Shown here in pieces: positions 17,801 through 26,214 of a DNA stretch of 59,685 nt. This DNA is from Aeromonas sanarellii. Lineage in GTDB: Bacteria > Pseudomonadota > Gammaproteobacteria > Enterobacterales > Aeromonadaceae. The stretch covers positions 1 through 59,685 of the forward strand of contig NZ_CDBN01000023.1 of the NCBI RefSeq assembly GCF_000820085.1, written 5' to 3'. A program made the position numbers and the translations under genes. The notes beneath the pieces are model-generated. The model had not been told where the DNA came from and made no database searches. It worked only from the letters and a program-made list of their open reading frames with translations. Every line of letters begins with the position of its first letter. Positions within the stretch are counted from its first letter, which is position 1.

Positions 17801-18561
17801 TTCCGGATCCCGATGATCCCGGTCACTATGACTGGGACGCAGAGCCCGAGCCCGTGAGAACGACGGGGTGGCGACGCCTGCTGGGCTGGCTCGGCAAGCT
17901 GTTGCTGGCCGCCTTCCTCAGCACCATAGTTTCGGTGGCATTGCTGCGCTTCATCGATCCCCCCATGTGGACCTGGCGCCTCGAACGGGCGCTGTTCCCG
18001 CCGGCCAAGGTGGCCGAGGTGAAGCACGACTGGGTGCCGCTTGAGCAGATTTCCCGCGAGCTGCAGCTGGCGGTCATCGCCGCCGAGGATCAGCGCTTTG
18101 CCGAGCACAACGGCTTCGACATGGATGCCATCAGCTCCGCCCTCAGGCACAACCAGCAGAGCCGGCGGGTGCGTGGCGCCAGCACCCTCAGCCAGCAGAC
18201 GGCGAAGAACCTCTTCATGTGGAGCGATCGCAGCTTCCTGCGCAAGGGGATCGAGGCCTGGTTCACCCTGCTGATGGAGCTGGGCTGGGACAAGTCCCGC
18301 ATCCTCGAGGTTTATCTGAACATCGTGGAGTTCGGACCCGGCATCTATGGCGCCGAGGCCGCCGCCAGGCACTACTTCGGCAAGCCGGCGGCGCGGCTGA
18401 CCCGCTACGAGGCCTCCCTGCTGGCCGCCGCCCTGCCCAACCCCTGGCGCTACCGGGTCAAGCCCCCCTCGCCCTATGTGCAAAAGCGCTCGGCCTGGAT
18501 CCGCCGCCAGATGGGCCAGCTCGGCCAGATCACCCTGAACCGGGTCCACGAGGCGGGCTAG
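17785..18561 (+). CDS. mtgA: Monofunctional biosynthetic peptidoglycan transglycosylase
   Basis: A 258-residue inner-membrane glycosyltransferase 51 enzyme that polymerises lipid II into glycan strands. One N-terminal membrane helix lies near residues 32-54 ([20 protein letters not shown]). GT51 motifs follow: [16 protein letters not shown] with the catalytic Glu, [15 protein letters not shown], and [25 protein letters not shown]. The start is uncertain: the ATG at 17785 lies inside the DUF440 gene, and a GTG at 17854 in the same frame would remove the acidic leader. The overlap suggests coupling with the DUF440 product. Confidence 0.93.
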   Translation: MAAPIIPDPDDPGHYDWDAEPEPVRTTGWRRLLGWLGKLLLAAFLSTIVSVALLRFIDPPMWTWRLERALFPPAKVAEVKHDWVPLEQISRELQLAVIAAEDQRFAEHNGFDMDAISSALRHNQQSRRVRGASTLSQQTAKNLFMWSDRSFLRKGIEAWFTLLMELGWDKSRILEVYLNIVEFGPGIYGAEAAARHYFGKPAARLTRYEASLLAAALPNPWRYRVKPPSPYVQKRSAWIRRQMGQLGQITLNRVHEAG

Positions 18562-18843
18562 GCGGGTCGGCGGCATCGGGCGCAGGGCCAAGATGACCGC
18601 CGACGGTTTCCCGGTGCAACGGCAGATAGTGCCACCACCAGGTCTCCCGTCGCCGCGTGATCCGTCGCCTGTAGTGTCGTCGCTTCATGCTGCCTGCACG
18701 CCTCGTCATGCCGCCCGCGCGGCGGCTCTGTTAACCTTATCCCCTGATCCCGCCATTTGACAGCGCGGTGTCGCCGACCCAGGCTGGCTGCCACCCCCAA
18801 TAATTGCTAAAGTGGCGAACCTGGACGTATCTGGAGTGATTTC

Positions 18844-19167
18844 ATGGAACAACGTAGCCCGGATCAGCTGGTCGAGTGGGCCTATGATCAGTTTCTGGAG
18901 CAGGCCGCCGACATGCTGGCCCCCGAACAAATCGTCGACATTACCCTCGAGTTCGAGCAGCGTGGCGCCGTCGAGGCGACCCTGCCCAATGCGGACTGGT
19001 CGACCGAACTCGGCGAGCCGGTCGACATGGCGCGTTGGGCCGAGGTCTGGGTCGGCTTGCTGGATCACCAGGAGGAGTTCGAGGTGATCTACGCCATCTT
19101 CCTGCTGCCCCGGGATCAGAGTGAACACGAGGTGCACGTTCGCTGGCACCGCCAGCAACAGGCATAA
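18844..19167 (+). CDS. DUF440 (YciU/HI1450-like) acidic protein, copy 2
   Basis: A 107-residue acidic protein that aligns with the DUF440 protein upstream of mtgA: LVEWAYDQFLEQAADML, FEQRGAVEATLPNADW, EVWVGLLDHQEEFEV and HVRWHRQQQA occupy matching positions. It probably arose by an old duplication. It is separated from mtgA by 282 bp of non-coding sequence with AT-rich bases just before the start, so it may have its own promoter. A terminator follows directly. The function is unknown; DNA mimicry is a family hypothesis. Confidence 0.82.
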   Translation: MEQRSPDQLVEWAYDQFLEQAADMLAPEQIVDITLEFEQRGAVEATLPNADWSTELGEPVDMARWAEVWVGLLDHQEEFEVIYAIFLLPRDQSEHEVHVRWHRQQQA

Positions 19168-19168
19168 G

Positions 19169-19196
19169 AAAGGCGCCCCTGGCGCCTTTTTCGTTT
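19169..19196 (+). terminator. Rho-independent terminator after second DUF440 gene
   Basis: AAAGGCGCC/GGCGCCTTT stem (9 bp) with a three-base loop and trailing T-rich sequence. Confidence 0.85.
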
Positions 19197-19211
19197 TTGC
19201 GATTCACCGGT

Positions 19212-19547
19212 TCAAGGCCGTGCCGCGACGGCCTTGGCCAGGCAGCGCCGGCACCAGCAGGCTCCGGCATCGCTCATGGGCAGAGCCGGCAACTGGCTGC
19301 ACCAGCAGCGTTCGATGGGCTCACCGGCAGAGACGGCGCAAAACGCCGGCTCGCCGCATCCCGGGCAGACATGGGTGCTGATGGTCCCGTCCAGCTCCGC
19401 CATGCGCGCCAGCTGGGCCTCGCTGTCCATGGCGGACCACTGGCCTATCTCGGTCAGGGTGCGACCGCAGCCGAGGCAGAGCCCATCCCTGGCCTGGCAC
19501 TGGCCTATGCAGGGGCTCGGCACCTTATTCGCCGTCCCCGGCCGCAT
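19212..19547 (-). CDS. DUF1289 protein fused to a cysteine-rich CWC domain
   Basis: A 111-residue protein with 12 cysteines. Residues about 10-50 match DUF1289 (SPCIGQC...LCLGCGRTLTEIGQW; Cys 13, 17, 24, 27). Residues about 60-105 match the Cys_rich_CWC pattern (CPGCGEPAFC, CWC, CWCRRCLAKAV; Cys 61, 64, 70, 81, 83, 97, 99, 102). Both parts look like small metal-binding modules, possibly zinc or iron-sulfur. Function is unknown. The ATG lies 23 bp inside the end of the upstream cvfB; an alternative GTG at 19523 directly after the cvfB stop is possible. Either way, translation is likely coupled. Confidence 0.75.
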   Translation of the reverse strand: MRPGTANKVPSPCIGQCQARDGLCLGCGRTLTEIGQWSAMDSEAQLARMAELDGTISTHVCPGCGEPAFCAVSAGEPIERCWCSQLPALPMSDAGACWCRRCLAKAVAARP

Positions 19548-20376
19548 TCGCCCCGGTGAGGCTGATACTGTTGTCTTCGATGACGATCCTGCCCTGCTTG
19601 TAGAGCCCGCCGATCGCCTTCTTGAAGGTGCCCTTGCTCATGTTGAACATCTTGTAGATGAGCTCGGGGTCGCTCTTGTCCCCCACCGCCAGACTCCCCC
19701 CCTGCTTTTGCAGCCGGGTCAGGATGCGCTCCCCGGCGTCGTCCATGCGGGCCAGCCCGGGTTTTTGCAGGGCCAGATCCAGCTTGCCATCCTCACGCAC
19801 CTGCTTGACCCAGGCGGTCAGCGGCCGACCCGTCATCACCCGGCCGAACACCTCGTTCCTGAACAGCATGCCGGCGTACTGGCCGTTGACCACGGCCTTG
19901 ATGCCGAGGGGGGTGTGTTCCCCCGGCAGGGCCGTCACCTCGTCGCCGGCCTTGAAGGGGGGATCGCTGCGCAGGAACCGCTCCAGGCGGCTGGTGCCCA
20001 CCATGCGCCCCTCGTTGTCCAGCATCAGGTGCACCAGATAGACGTGACCCACCTGCATCGGCTTGTTCTGCTCGCGGCTCGGCACGAACAGATCCTTCTT
20101 CATGCCCCAGTCGAGGAAGGCGCCTATCTTGTTGGCGTTGACCACCTTGAGGCCGACGATGTCCCCCACCATGGCGAAGGGCTTGTCAGTGGTGATCACC
20201 GGCTCGCAATCGGCGTCCAGATAGAGGAAGACGGACACCTCACCCCCTTCGGCGACGCCTTCCGGCAGCTGGCGCCTGGGCAGCAGCAGCTCGCCATATT
20301 CCCCCGCAGCCAGCCAGGCGCCGCGATCCTCGAGCTCAACGACGGTGAGGGTGTTCATCTTGCCAATCTGTAACAT
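19525..20376 (-). CDS. CvfB-like S1 RNA-binding protein
   Basis: A 283-residue protein of the CvfB/YitL type. It carries consecutive S1-like OB folds: one near residues 1-60 (VVELEDRGAWLAA), one near 65-135 with the S1 signature KIGAFLDWGMKKDLFVP, a third around 140-210, and a C-terminal winged helix (DPELIYKMFNMSKGTFKKAIGGLYK). CvfB binds RNA and affects virulence gene expression in Firmicutes; the role in proteobacteria is not known. The ATG at 20376 is chosen because GAAGAGA lies just upstream. It leads a two-gene unit with the DUF1289-CWC gene. Confidence 0.82.
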   Translation of the reverse strand: MLQIGKMNTLTVVELEDRGAWLAAGEYGELLLPRRQLPEGVAEGGEVSVFLYLDADCEPVITTDKPFAMVGDIVGLKVVNANKIGAFLDWGMKKDLFVPSREQNKPMQVGHVYLVHLMLDNEGRMVGTSRLERFLRSDPPFKAGDEVTALPGEHTPLGIKAVVNGQYAGMLFRNEVFGRVMTGRPLTAWVKQVREDGKLDLALQKPGLARMDDAGERILTRLQKQGGSLAVGDKSDPELIYKMFNMSKGTFKKAIGGLYKQGRIVIEDNSISLTGANAAGDGE

Positions 20377-20665
20377 GGTGATCTCTTCTTTCAATATCCG
20401 GATGGGCCCGTTTTGCCGGCCCGTAAATGGAGGCGCATCGCCGCCGTCGTCCGACGTAAAGAGGACGGGGGCTTATTTCTCATGCAGGCGCGCATGTTAC
20501 CCCAGAGCGGGGGCTGGACCTAGTCCCCTGCCCTCTGGACGCGGACTATTTTCCCGTCCCCTGGCGCCCAGATTGGCGATATTAGCAGCATTCGGTCGCC
20601 CCTTTACTGCAAATAACCCCACTTTTAGGTAGACTTCGCGGCCGTCAAATCCGGAGGAAGCGTCG

Positions 20666-21898
20666 ATGAACCCAGCCACTCGTACCCGTCATCTCAATCA
20701 GTGGATCCAGGCCCACAGCCGGCAGGACATGAGTTATCCGGCCCTGCACGGCTTTCTCTGCGCCCGCCTGACGGGGCCGACCGTCCCCGACTGGCGGGAT
20801 CCGCTGGCCGGTCTGCTGCCCCATGAGGCCGAGCTGGACGAGAAGAGTGCCGAGGCGCTGCACCAGCTGATCGCCGAGCTGGAGGCCCAGGCCGACGCGG
20901 CACAGCTCGCCCTGCCCAGCCAGTGTCGCCTCGCCACCGACAACCCGGAGCAGGTGTTTGACAAGAGCCATCCTCTGGGCCAGTGGAGCTACGGCTTCAG
21001 CCAGGGGGTCGCCTGCTGGCCCACCCCGACGGACCTGAACGATCCGGCCACCCGCCAGCGCTTCAGCCTGGTCGCCGAGCTCTGCCTGTTTCGCGACAAG
21101 CCCATGGCCATGATGCTGCACCAGGCTGCGGCCAGCGAGCTGCCCTTCCTCGATTTTTGCAAGCGCCAGCGCCAGCAGATGAAGACGGCCCTGAACCTCC
21201 TGCTCGGCCTTGAACACTACGAGGCCAGGCCCGAGGAGCCAGAGCTCCCCGAGAACGACCAGACCCGCCAGTGGCAGCAGTGGTTCGAGCAGGCGGCCCA
21301 GAGCCGCGACCCCCTCGCCCGCCTGGCCTGGTTTGATCGCATCGTGGCCGATGCCACCCCCCTGTTCGGCGAGACGTTCTGGCAAGCCCACGCAGGCCAT
21401 GGCTGGCAGGCCCCCGAGGCCCGGCCCCTGATCGCGGCCAGGGCGGGGCGGGCCGACTGCCTGCTGCGCCTGGGACAGCTGGCGCAGGCCAGGGACGAAT
21501 ACCTTGCCCTGCTCGCGCTCTGCCTCGCCGACGAGCCGGGTTGCCGCCATCCTCTCTCCAGCCTCTATGCCCGGCAAGGGGAGTGGGACGCCCTCAAGGC
21601 ACTGCTGGTGCGCTTCGACGAGGCCTCCTGCTGGCTGCTCTACAACAGGGCGCTGATGAGCTTTGTCTGCGAGGGGCCAGAGGCGGCCCGTCCGCATCTG
21701 GCCGCCGCCCTTGGCGCAAACCCCCATGTGCCCGCCTGCCTGCTGGGCCAGCGCAAGCTCCCCAGGCAGGATCCCCCGCACTGGCAGCCGGGCAGCCGGG
21801 ACGAGGCCGCACTCTATGCCTTGCAGAGCCGTGAGGCCTGGCTTGCTCATAATGCCTTGATCTGGCTGCGTAAAGGGGTCAGCAAACAGGTCAGTTGA
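20666..21898 (+). CDS. UPF0149-like protein with C-terminal TPR-type repeats
   Basis: A 410-residue cytoplasmic protein. Residues about 1-185 resemble UPF0149/YecA (YPALHGFLCARLTGP, LGQWSYGFSQG, CKRQRQQMKTALNLLLG). The second half (about 200-405) is helical with a repeat-like arrangement: ARAGRADCLLRLGQLAQARDEYL, GEWDALKALLVRFDEASCWLLYNRALM and AALGANPHVPACLLG. YecA-type domains often bring a SEC-C zinc finger; none is present here. The function is unknown; a protein-interaction role is inferred. A GGAGGAAG site precedes the ATG. Confidence 0.7.
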   Translation: MNPATRTRHLNQWIQAHSRQDMSYPALHGFLCARLTGPTVPDWRDPLAGLLPHEAELDEKSAEALHQLIAELEAQADAAQLALPSQCRLATDNPEQVFDKSHPLGQWSYGFSQGVACWPTPTDLNDPATRQRFSLVAELCLFRDKPMAMMLHQAAASELPFLDFCKRQRQQMKTALNLLLGLEHYEARPEEPELPENDQTRQWQQWFEQAAQSRDPLARLAWFDRIVADATPLFGETFWQAHAGHGWQAPEARPLIAARAGRADCLLRLGQLAQARDEYLALLALCLADEPGCRHPLSSLYARQGEWDALKALLVRFDEASCWLLYNRALMSFVCEGPEAARPHLAAALGANPHVPACLLGQRKLPRQDPPHWQPGSRDEAALYALQSREAWLAHNALIWLRKGVSKQVS

Positions 21899-21912
21899 GA
21901 CCCTATTTGTCC

Positions 21913-21995
21913 CCTTGATGATGCAACACGTGCGCAAACGCACATTTTTCTGGTGCCTGGTCGGACAAATGCCCCTGTGTTACGTATCATCAAGG
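21913..21995. promoter_or_regulatory. Spaced 10-bp inverted repeat upstream of marR-type gene
   Basis: CCTTGATGAT at 21913-21922 and its exact complement ATCATCAAGG at 21986-21995 flank 63 bases; the inner arm is about 50 bp from the MarR start. It could be an autoregulatory operator pair. Confidence 0.35.
21930..21949 (+). terminator. Short terminator-like hairpin after the UPF0149-TPR gene
   Basis: GTGCG/CGCAC 5-bp stem with a CAAA loop, then AT5. The stem is short, so termination strength is doubtful. Confidence 0.45.
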
Positions 21996-22048
21996 TCAAA
22001 GTATCAAGAGAAACTGCACTCGATGCAGCCGCCACAGCAGGATGTCAT

Positions 22049-22519
22049 ATGTCGAAGATCATAGAGCTGCTCGCGCATTACCCTCCCTATCAGCTGGTGC
22101 ACGCCGCTGAGATGGTGCGCGATACCTTTGAACAGTTTTATCAGCAGCGTTACCAGCTGACGGTACCCCAGTGGCGCCTGATGATGGTGCTCGGTCCCCA
22201 CTACCCCATCAGCCAGAAGGAGCTGGTGGAGGCGAGCGGCATGGACAAGGTGCGGATCTCCCGCGAGATCCACCGCCTGGTGGAGAAGGGCATACTGTTC
22301 ACCGAGAACAGCGTGCAGGACAAGCGCATCAGCCTGGTCTCCTTCACCCCGGCGGGGCTCACCCTGTTCCAGCAGCTCAAGACCGAGGCGGGCAGCTGGC
22401 AGCATACCCTCACCGACTATCTGCCGGAGGAGGCGCGCCAGAGCATCCGCTTCCACCTGCAGAGCGTCAGCGACGCCATCGAGCAGCTCCACCTGCTGGA
22501 CAAGGAGCAACAGTCATGA
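22049..22519 (+). CDS. MarR-family transcriptional regulator
   Basis: A 156-residue MarR-type winged-helix dimer. The DNA-binding part spans about residues 35-105: TVPQWRLMMVLGPHYPISQKEL, DKVRISREIHRLVEKGIL and the wing SVQDKRISLVSFTPAG. N- and C-terminal helices form the dimer interface. The ATG at 22049 is favoured over an upstream in-frame start because of the AGGATG site and normal family length. Its stop overlaps the next start as ATGA. A 10-bp inverted repeat lies upstream. Effector and targets are unknown. Confidence 0.85.
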   Translation: MSKIIELLAHYPPYQLVHAAEMVRDTFEQFYQQRYQLTVPQWRLMMVLGPHYPISQKELVEASGMDKVRISREIHRLVEKGILFTENSVQDKRISLVSFTPAGLTLFQQLKTEAGSWQHTLTDYLPEEARQSIRFHLQSVSDAIEQLHLLDKEQQS

Positions 22520-22704
22520 AGCTGACCCAGTTTGCCACCATGGACGTCAACATGCTGCTGAGCCTGGTCAACATGCAGCTGCGTGATCACTACGATGATC
22601 TGGACGATCTCTGCCAGTCCCAGGATCTCGACAAGGCGGCCCTGGTGGCCCGCCTCGCCACCGGTGATTTCCACTATCTGCCCGCACAGAGGCAGTTCAG
22701 ATAG
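22516..22704 (+). CDS. DUF4250 domain-containing small protein
   Basis: A 62-residue protein recognised as DUF4250 from the pattern DVNMLLSLVNMQLRDHYDDLDDLC and a C-terminal DFHYLPAQRQFR. The family is small, helical and uncharacterised. Its ATG overlaps the TGA of the MarR gene (ATGA), so the two are translated together, which hints that it may act with or be monitored by the regulator. There is no clear ribosome site apart from that coupling. Confidence 0.7.
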   Translation: MKLTQFATMDVNMLLSLVNMQLRDHYDDLDDLCQSQDLDKAALVARLATGDFHYLPAQRQFR

Positions 22705-22864
22705 GGATCCGGATCACAACCCGGCCCATGCCGCTGGCGACGGCGACAAAAACTGCTATGGTGATGGCTACCCGGTCAGTGGCCAGTGGCAAGGCGTACG
22801 GATACATCTTGCTGTCACAGACCGAGGTTAGCCTCTCGTTCAGCCCAGCAGCCAAGGATGACCC

Positions 22865-23044
22865 ATGATGCGCCTGACCCGTTCCACCAGCCTGATCACC
22901 CTCAGCGCCCTGCTGATGATCAGCCTCTTCTCCCCCCAGTTGCCTGACAGTGCCGAACAGTGGCTCACCACCCTGCTGCTGGGGTCCCTGGTGGCGGTCT
23001 GCCTGATGGTCGGCAGCGGCTGCCGCCACTTCCTGCGGGAGTGA
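22865..23044 (+). CDS. Small two-helix membrane protein (hypothetical)
   Basis: A 59-codon frame beginning MMRLTRSTSLITLSALLM with an AAGGA site eight bases upstream of the ATG. Two hydrophobic stretches (about residues 8-23 and 34-52, LTTLLLGSLVAVCLMVG) are separated by a short polar loop (SPQLPDSAEQW), with a basic C-terminus (CRHFLRE). It ends just before a strong terminator, which supports a real transcript. Family unknown. It may be the third gene of the marR-DUF4250 group, although 160 bp separates it. Confidence 0.55.
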   Translation: MMRLTRSTSLITLSALLMISLFSPQLPDSAEQWLTTLLLGSLVAVCLMVGSGCRHFLRE

Positions 23045-23064
23045 CTCGCCTGCGATACCTCGCA

Positions 23065-23100
23065 AAAAAACAACGCAGCCCAAGGGCTGCGTTGTTTTTT
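23065..23100. terminator. Strong bidirectional terminator
   Basis: A near-continuous 17-bp stem (AAAAAACAACGCAGCCC at 23065-23081 and complement at 23084-23100) with A and T runs at each end, between the small membrane protein (+) and azoR (-). Confidence 0.93.
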
Positions 23101-23129
23101 TCACATCCTTGGGGTGACCCCGAGGGACA

Positions 23130-23717
23130 TCAGTAGGCCAGGGTCTCCAGCTGCTCCTTGGCCTGCTCGATCCCCTTGGCTTGCGCCTCCGGCCCCATGC
23201 CCATGCCCTCGGCATAGATGAAGTCCACGTCCTTGATGCCGATGAAGCCCAGCACGGTGCGCATGTAGGGGGTCACCAGGTCGGTGGCGTTGCCCACGTG
23301 CATGCCGCCACGGGGGCTGACCACCAGGGCGCGGGTGTTCTCCACCAGGCCCACCGGGCCGGTCTCGGTGTAGCGGAAGGTCACGCCGGCACGGGCCACC
23401 AGATCGATCCAGTTCTTCAGCTGGGTCGGGATGTTGAAGTTGTACATGGGGGCCGCAATGATCACCAGGTCGCTCGCCTTGAGCTCGGCGACCAGCTCGT
23501 CGGACTGGGCCAGCACCGCTTGCTGACGCTCGTTCAGGTTTTCGCCGCCACGCAGGCCCATGGCCAGCTCGCCGTCCAGCACCGGCAGGTTCAGGGTCGC
23601 CAGATCGCGCACCTTGATGGTGTCACCCTGGCGATCGGCCAGGTAGCCGTCGATCAGCGCGTTGGATTGGGAATATTGGCCCAGGATGCTGGACTTGAGT
23701 ACGAGGATATTGGCCAT
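23130..23717 (-). CDS. azoR: FMN-dependent NADH:azoreductase/quinone reductase
   Basis: A 195-residue flavodoxin-like AzoR (formerly AcpD). It has the N-terminal FMN phosphate loop ([15 protein letters not shown]), the flavin-contacting [16 protein letters not shown] and SPRGGM. The enzyme reduces quinones and azo compounds by two electrons using NADH, protecting from thiol and quinone stress in the cytoplasm. I start at [10 protein letters not shown], preceded by a GGAG-like site; the frame extends 18 codons further upstream without support. Single-gene unit, with the shared terminator downstream. Confidence 0.93.
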   Translation of the reverse strand: MANILVLKSSILGQYSQSNALIDGYLADRQGDTIKVRDLATLNLPVLDGELAMGLRGGENLNERQQAVLAQSDELVAELKASDLVIIAAPMYNFNIPTQLKNWIDLVARAGVTFRYTETGPVGLVENTRALVVSPRGGMHVGNATDLVTPYMRTVLGFIGIKDVDFIYAEGMGMGPEAQAKGIEQAKEQLETLAY

Positions 23718-23944
23718 GGTGAAACTCCATTTGATTGTCAATTGAACAGCCAGGCTGTCGATGGAGGTCACTATAAAGATTGAGATTCAAGCCTGATAGC
23801 GAAAATAGATGCTCAAGTTATTCAAAAAATTTGATGTTTCGACTCCCTCAGGCCAACAGAGGTACTCAGCGAACTCCCTGCCCTTGGCAGAACAAACGAT
23901 TGCCGTTATGATCCGCCGCACTTTTTTTAAGTGACCCGGATCCC

Positions 23945-24835
23945 ATGACCTCCTCCCGCAGGCACTCCCCCTTTGCCGGCGCCGTCTGGATGATGGTGGC
24001 AGGCCTCTGCTTCGCCGCCGTCAACAGCCTGAGCCAGTATGTCAGCTTCCAGCTCGGCCTCCCCTCGACCCAGGTCGCCTTCCATCAGTACCTGATCGCC
24101 CTGGTCTGCCTGCTGCCCTGGCTCATTCGTCACGGCCTGCGTCAGTCCCTGATGACGAACCAGCTGCGGTTGCACCTGCTGCGGGTCGCCTTGGCCGTGG
24201 TCGGCATCCAGTTCTGGCTCTGGGCGCTGGCGGTGCCCGTCCCCATCTGGCAGGGAATCGCGCTGCTGATGACCTCGCCCCTGTTTGCCACGCTCGGCTC
24301 CGCCCTGCTGCTCAAGGAGCAGGTGAGCCGGGCCCGGATCCTGGCGACCCTGGCAGGCTTCGCCGGCGCCATGCTGATCCTGGCCCCCTGGACCGACGAC
24401 TTCAGCTGGGCCTCCTTGCTGCCGGTGGCGGCCGCCCTCTTCTGGGCCGGTTACTCCCTGCTGGTGCGTTATCAGGCGGCGAGCGAGTCGTCCCACACCA
24501 TAGTCGTCTACCTGCTTATCTTCAGTACCCCGTTCAACGCCATGCTGGCGCTCCCCGACTGGCAGTGGCCAAGCGAGATCCAGTGGCTGCTGGTGGCCGC
24601 CTCCGGCGTGCTGTCGGCCCTGGCCCAGATGTCCATCGCCCGCGCCTACAGCGTGGCCGAGGCCTCCTTCGTGCAACCCTTCGACTTTGCCAAGCTGCCC
24701 ATGAACGTGCTGGCCGGCTGGCTGGTGTTTGGTTGGGCGCCCCCCGGCCGATTGTGGCTGGGGGCCGCCATCATCATCGGGGCCATCACGCTGCTGACCC
24801 ATCTGGAGCAGCGCGCCCACAGATCCGTTTCCTGA
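23945..24835 (+). CDS. EamA/DMT-superfamily transporter
   Basis: A 296-residue inner-membrane protein with ten predicted helices in two EamA repeats: first about residues 10-140 ([20 protein letters not shown]... [17 protein letters not shown]) and second about 150-288 ([19 protein letters not shown]... [16 protein letters not shown]). Such proteins export or import metabolites, typically amino acids or related compounds; the substrate is unknown. It is divergent from azoR. The terminator hairpin begins within its stop codon. Confidence 0.85.
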   Translation: MTSSRRHSPFAGAVWMMVAGLCFAAVNSLSQYVSFQLGLPSTQVAFHQYLIALVCLLPWLIRHGLRQSLMTNQLRLHLLRVALAVVGIQFWLWALAVPVPIWQGIALLMTSPLFATLGSALLLKEQVSRARILATLAGFAGAMLILAPWTDDFSWASLLPVAAALFWAGYSLLVRYQAASESSHTIVVYLLIFSTPFNAMLALPDWQWPSEIQWLLVAASGVLSALAQMSIARAYSVAEASFVQPFDFAKLPMNVLAGWLVFGWAPPGRLWLGAAIIIGAITLLTHLEQRAHRSVS

Positions 24836-24861
24836 GGCACGCCATGCGTGCCTCTTTTTTT
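24834..24861 (+). terminator. Rho-independent terminator after DMT transporter
   Basis: GAGGCACGC/GCGTGCCTC 9-bp stem, CAT loop and seven T; the stem starts inside the stop codon. Confidence 0.92.
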
Positions 24862-24908
24862 GCTCACCCGGGTCAGCCCCTCTGACCCTCGACCTCAGGA
24901 GAGATCAC

Positions 24909-26087
24909 ATGTTTGGAACCGCCACCCGCCCCGGCGCCACCCGTGCCCTGCTGCTCGGCTCAGGCGAACTCGGCAAGGAAGTCGCCATCGAGCTGCAGCG
25001 CCTCGGCATCGAGGTGATCGCCGCCGACCGCTATCCCAACGCCCCCGCCATGCAGGTGGCGCACCAAGCCCACGTGCTGGACATGCTCGATGGCGCGGCC
25101 CTGCGCGCCCTGGTGACCGAGGTCAAGCCCGACCTCATCATCCCCGAAATTGAAGCCATCGCCACCGACACCCTGGCCGCCCTGGAGCAGGAAGGGGTCA
25201 AGGTAGTGCCCAATGCCCGCGCCACCCAACTCACCATGAACCGGGAGGGGATCCGCCGCCTCGCCGCCGAGACCCTGGGGCTGCCCACCTCCAGCTACCG
25301 CTTCGCCCAGAGCCAGGAGGAGTTCGTCGCGGCCGTCGAGGCGATCGGCCTGCCCTGCGTGGTGAAGCCGGTGATGAGCTCCTCCGGCAAGGGCCAGAGC
25401 CTGCTGCGCGATCTCGCCAAACTGGAGGCGGCCTGGACCTATGCCCAGGAGGGGGGCCGCGCCGGTCGCGGCAAGGTGATCGTCGAAGGCTTCGTCCCCT
25501 TCGAGTACGAGATCACCCTGCTCACGGTGCGCGCCGTGGACGGCATCCACTTCTGCGACCCCATAGGCCACCGTCAGGAAGACGGGGACTACCGCGAATC
25601 CTGGCAACCCCAGGCGATGAGCGAGCTGGCGCTGGCTCGCGCCAAGGAGGTGGCGGCCAAGGTGGTCGAGGCCCTCGGCGGCTACGGTCTGTTCGGAGTG
25701 GAGTTGTTCGTCAAGGGGGACGAGGTGTGGTTCAGCGAGGTTTCCCCCCGCCCCCACGACACCGGCATGGTGACCCTGATCTCCCAGGATCTCTCCGAGT
25801 TCGCCCTGCACGTGCGCGCCATTCTGGGGCTGCCCATCGGCACCATCACCACGTTCGGGCCAAGCGCCTCCGCCGTGGTGCTGCGGGAGGGCCACAGCCA
25901 GGACATCCGCTATCAGGGGATTGGCGAGGCGCTGGCCCTGGTGCCGGGTGCCCAGTTGCGCCTCTTCGGCAAGCCCGAGATCGCCGGTCGTCGCCGACTC
26001 GGGGTGGCGCTGGCCCGTGGCCAGGATTGCACTGAGGCGGTCGAACAGGCCAAGACGGTCGCCGTCCGGGTCGAGGTGCTCTTCTGA
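24909..26087 (+). CDS. purT: Formate-dependent phosphoribosylglycinamide formyltransferase 2
   Basis: A 392-residue ATP-grasp enzyme that makes N-formyl-GAR from GAR, formate and ATP in purine synthesis. The N-terminal domain holds [20 protein letters not shown]; the ATP-grasp region includes [15 protein letters not shown] and the metal-binding [27 protein letters not shown]. The length equals the family norm. A CAGGAGAG site precedes the ATG. No PurR-type box is seen directly upstream, but one lies just beyond the stop. Confidence 0.96.
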   Translation: MFGTATRPGATRALLLGSGELGKEVAIELQRLGIEVIAADRYPNAPAMQVAHQAHVLDMLDGAALRALVTEVKPDLIIPEIEAIATDTLAALEQEGVKVVPNARATQLTMNREGIRRLAAETLGLPTSSYRFAQSQEEFVAAVEAIGLPCVVKPVMSSSGKGQSLLRDLAKLEAAWTYAQEGGRAGRGKVIVEGFVPFEYEITLLTVRAVDGIHFCDPIGHRQEDGDYRESWQPQAMSELALARAKEVAAKVVEALGGYGLFGVELFVKGDEVWFSEVSPRPHDTGMVTLISQDLSEFALHVRAILGLPIGTITTFGPSASAVVLREGHSQDIRYQGIGEALALVPGAQLRLFGKPEIAGRRRLGVALARGQDCTEAVEQAKTVAVRVEVLF

Positions 26088-26107
26088 CCTCATTTTTTAC
26101 CACGCAA

Positions 26108-26123
26108 AAACAAACGTTTGCCG
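26108..26123. promoter_or_regulatory. PurR/LacI-family-like box between purT and hxpB
   Basis: Core ACAAACGTTTGC (26110-26121) matches 11 of 12 positions of the PurR core GCAAACGTTTGC. It sits about 20 bp after purT and about 90 bp upstream of hxpB, where it could act on hxpB or be a relic. Confidence 0.35.
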
Positions 26124-26137
26124 GCATGACCCGGCGC

Positions 26138-26161
26138 AAGGGGCAGGCGACTGCCCCTTTT
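26138..26161 (+). terminator. Terminator-like hairpin between purT and hxpB
   Basis: AAGGGGCAG/CTGCCCCTT 9-bp stem with GCGA loop, followed by only a few T. Confidence 0.6.
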
Positions 26162-26214
26162 CCATCGGGGCATCTCGCTTATAATCCCCCCTTCACCTAT
26201 GTCAGGAGTACAAG

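Noticed and set aside
18562..18843. A gene in the 282-bp gap between mtgA and the second DUF440 gene
   Set aside because: No supported start with ribosome site or family resemblance; treated as intergenic.
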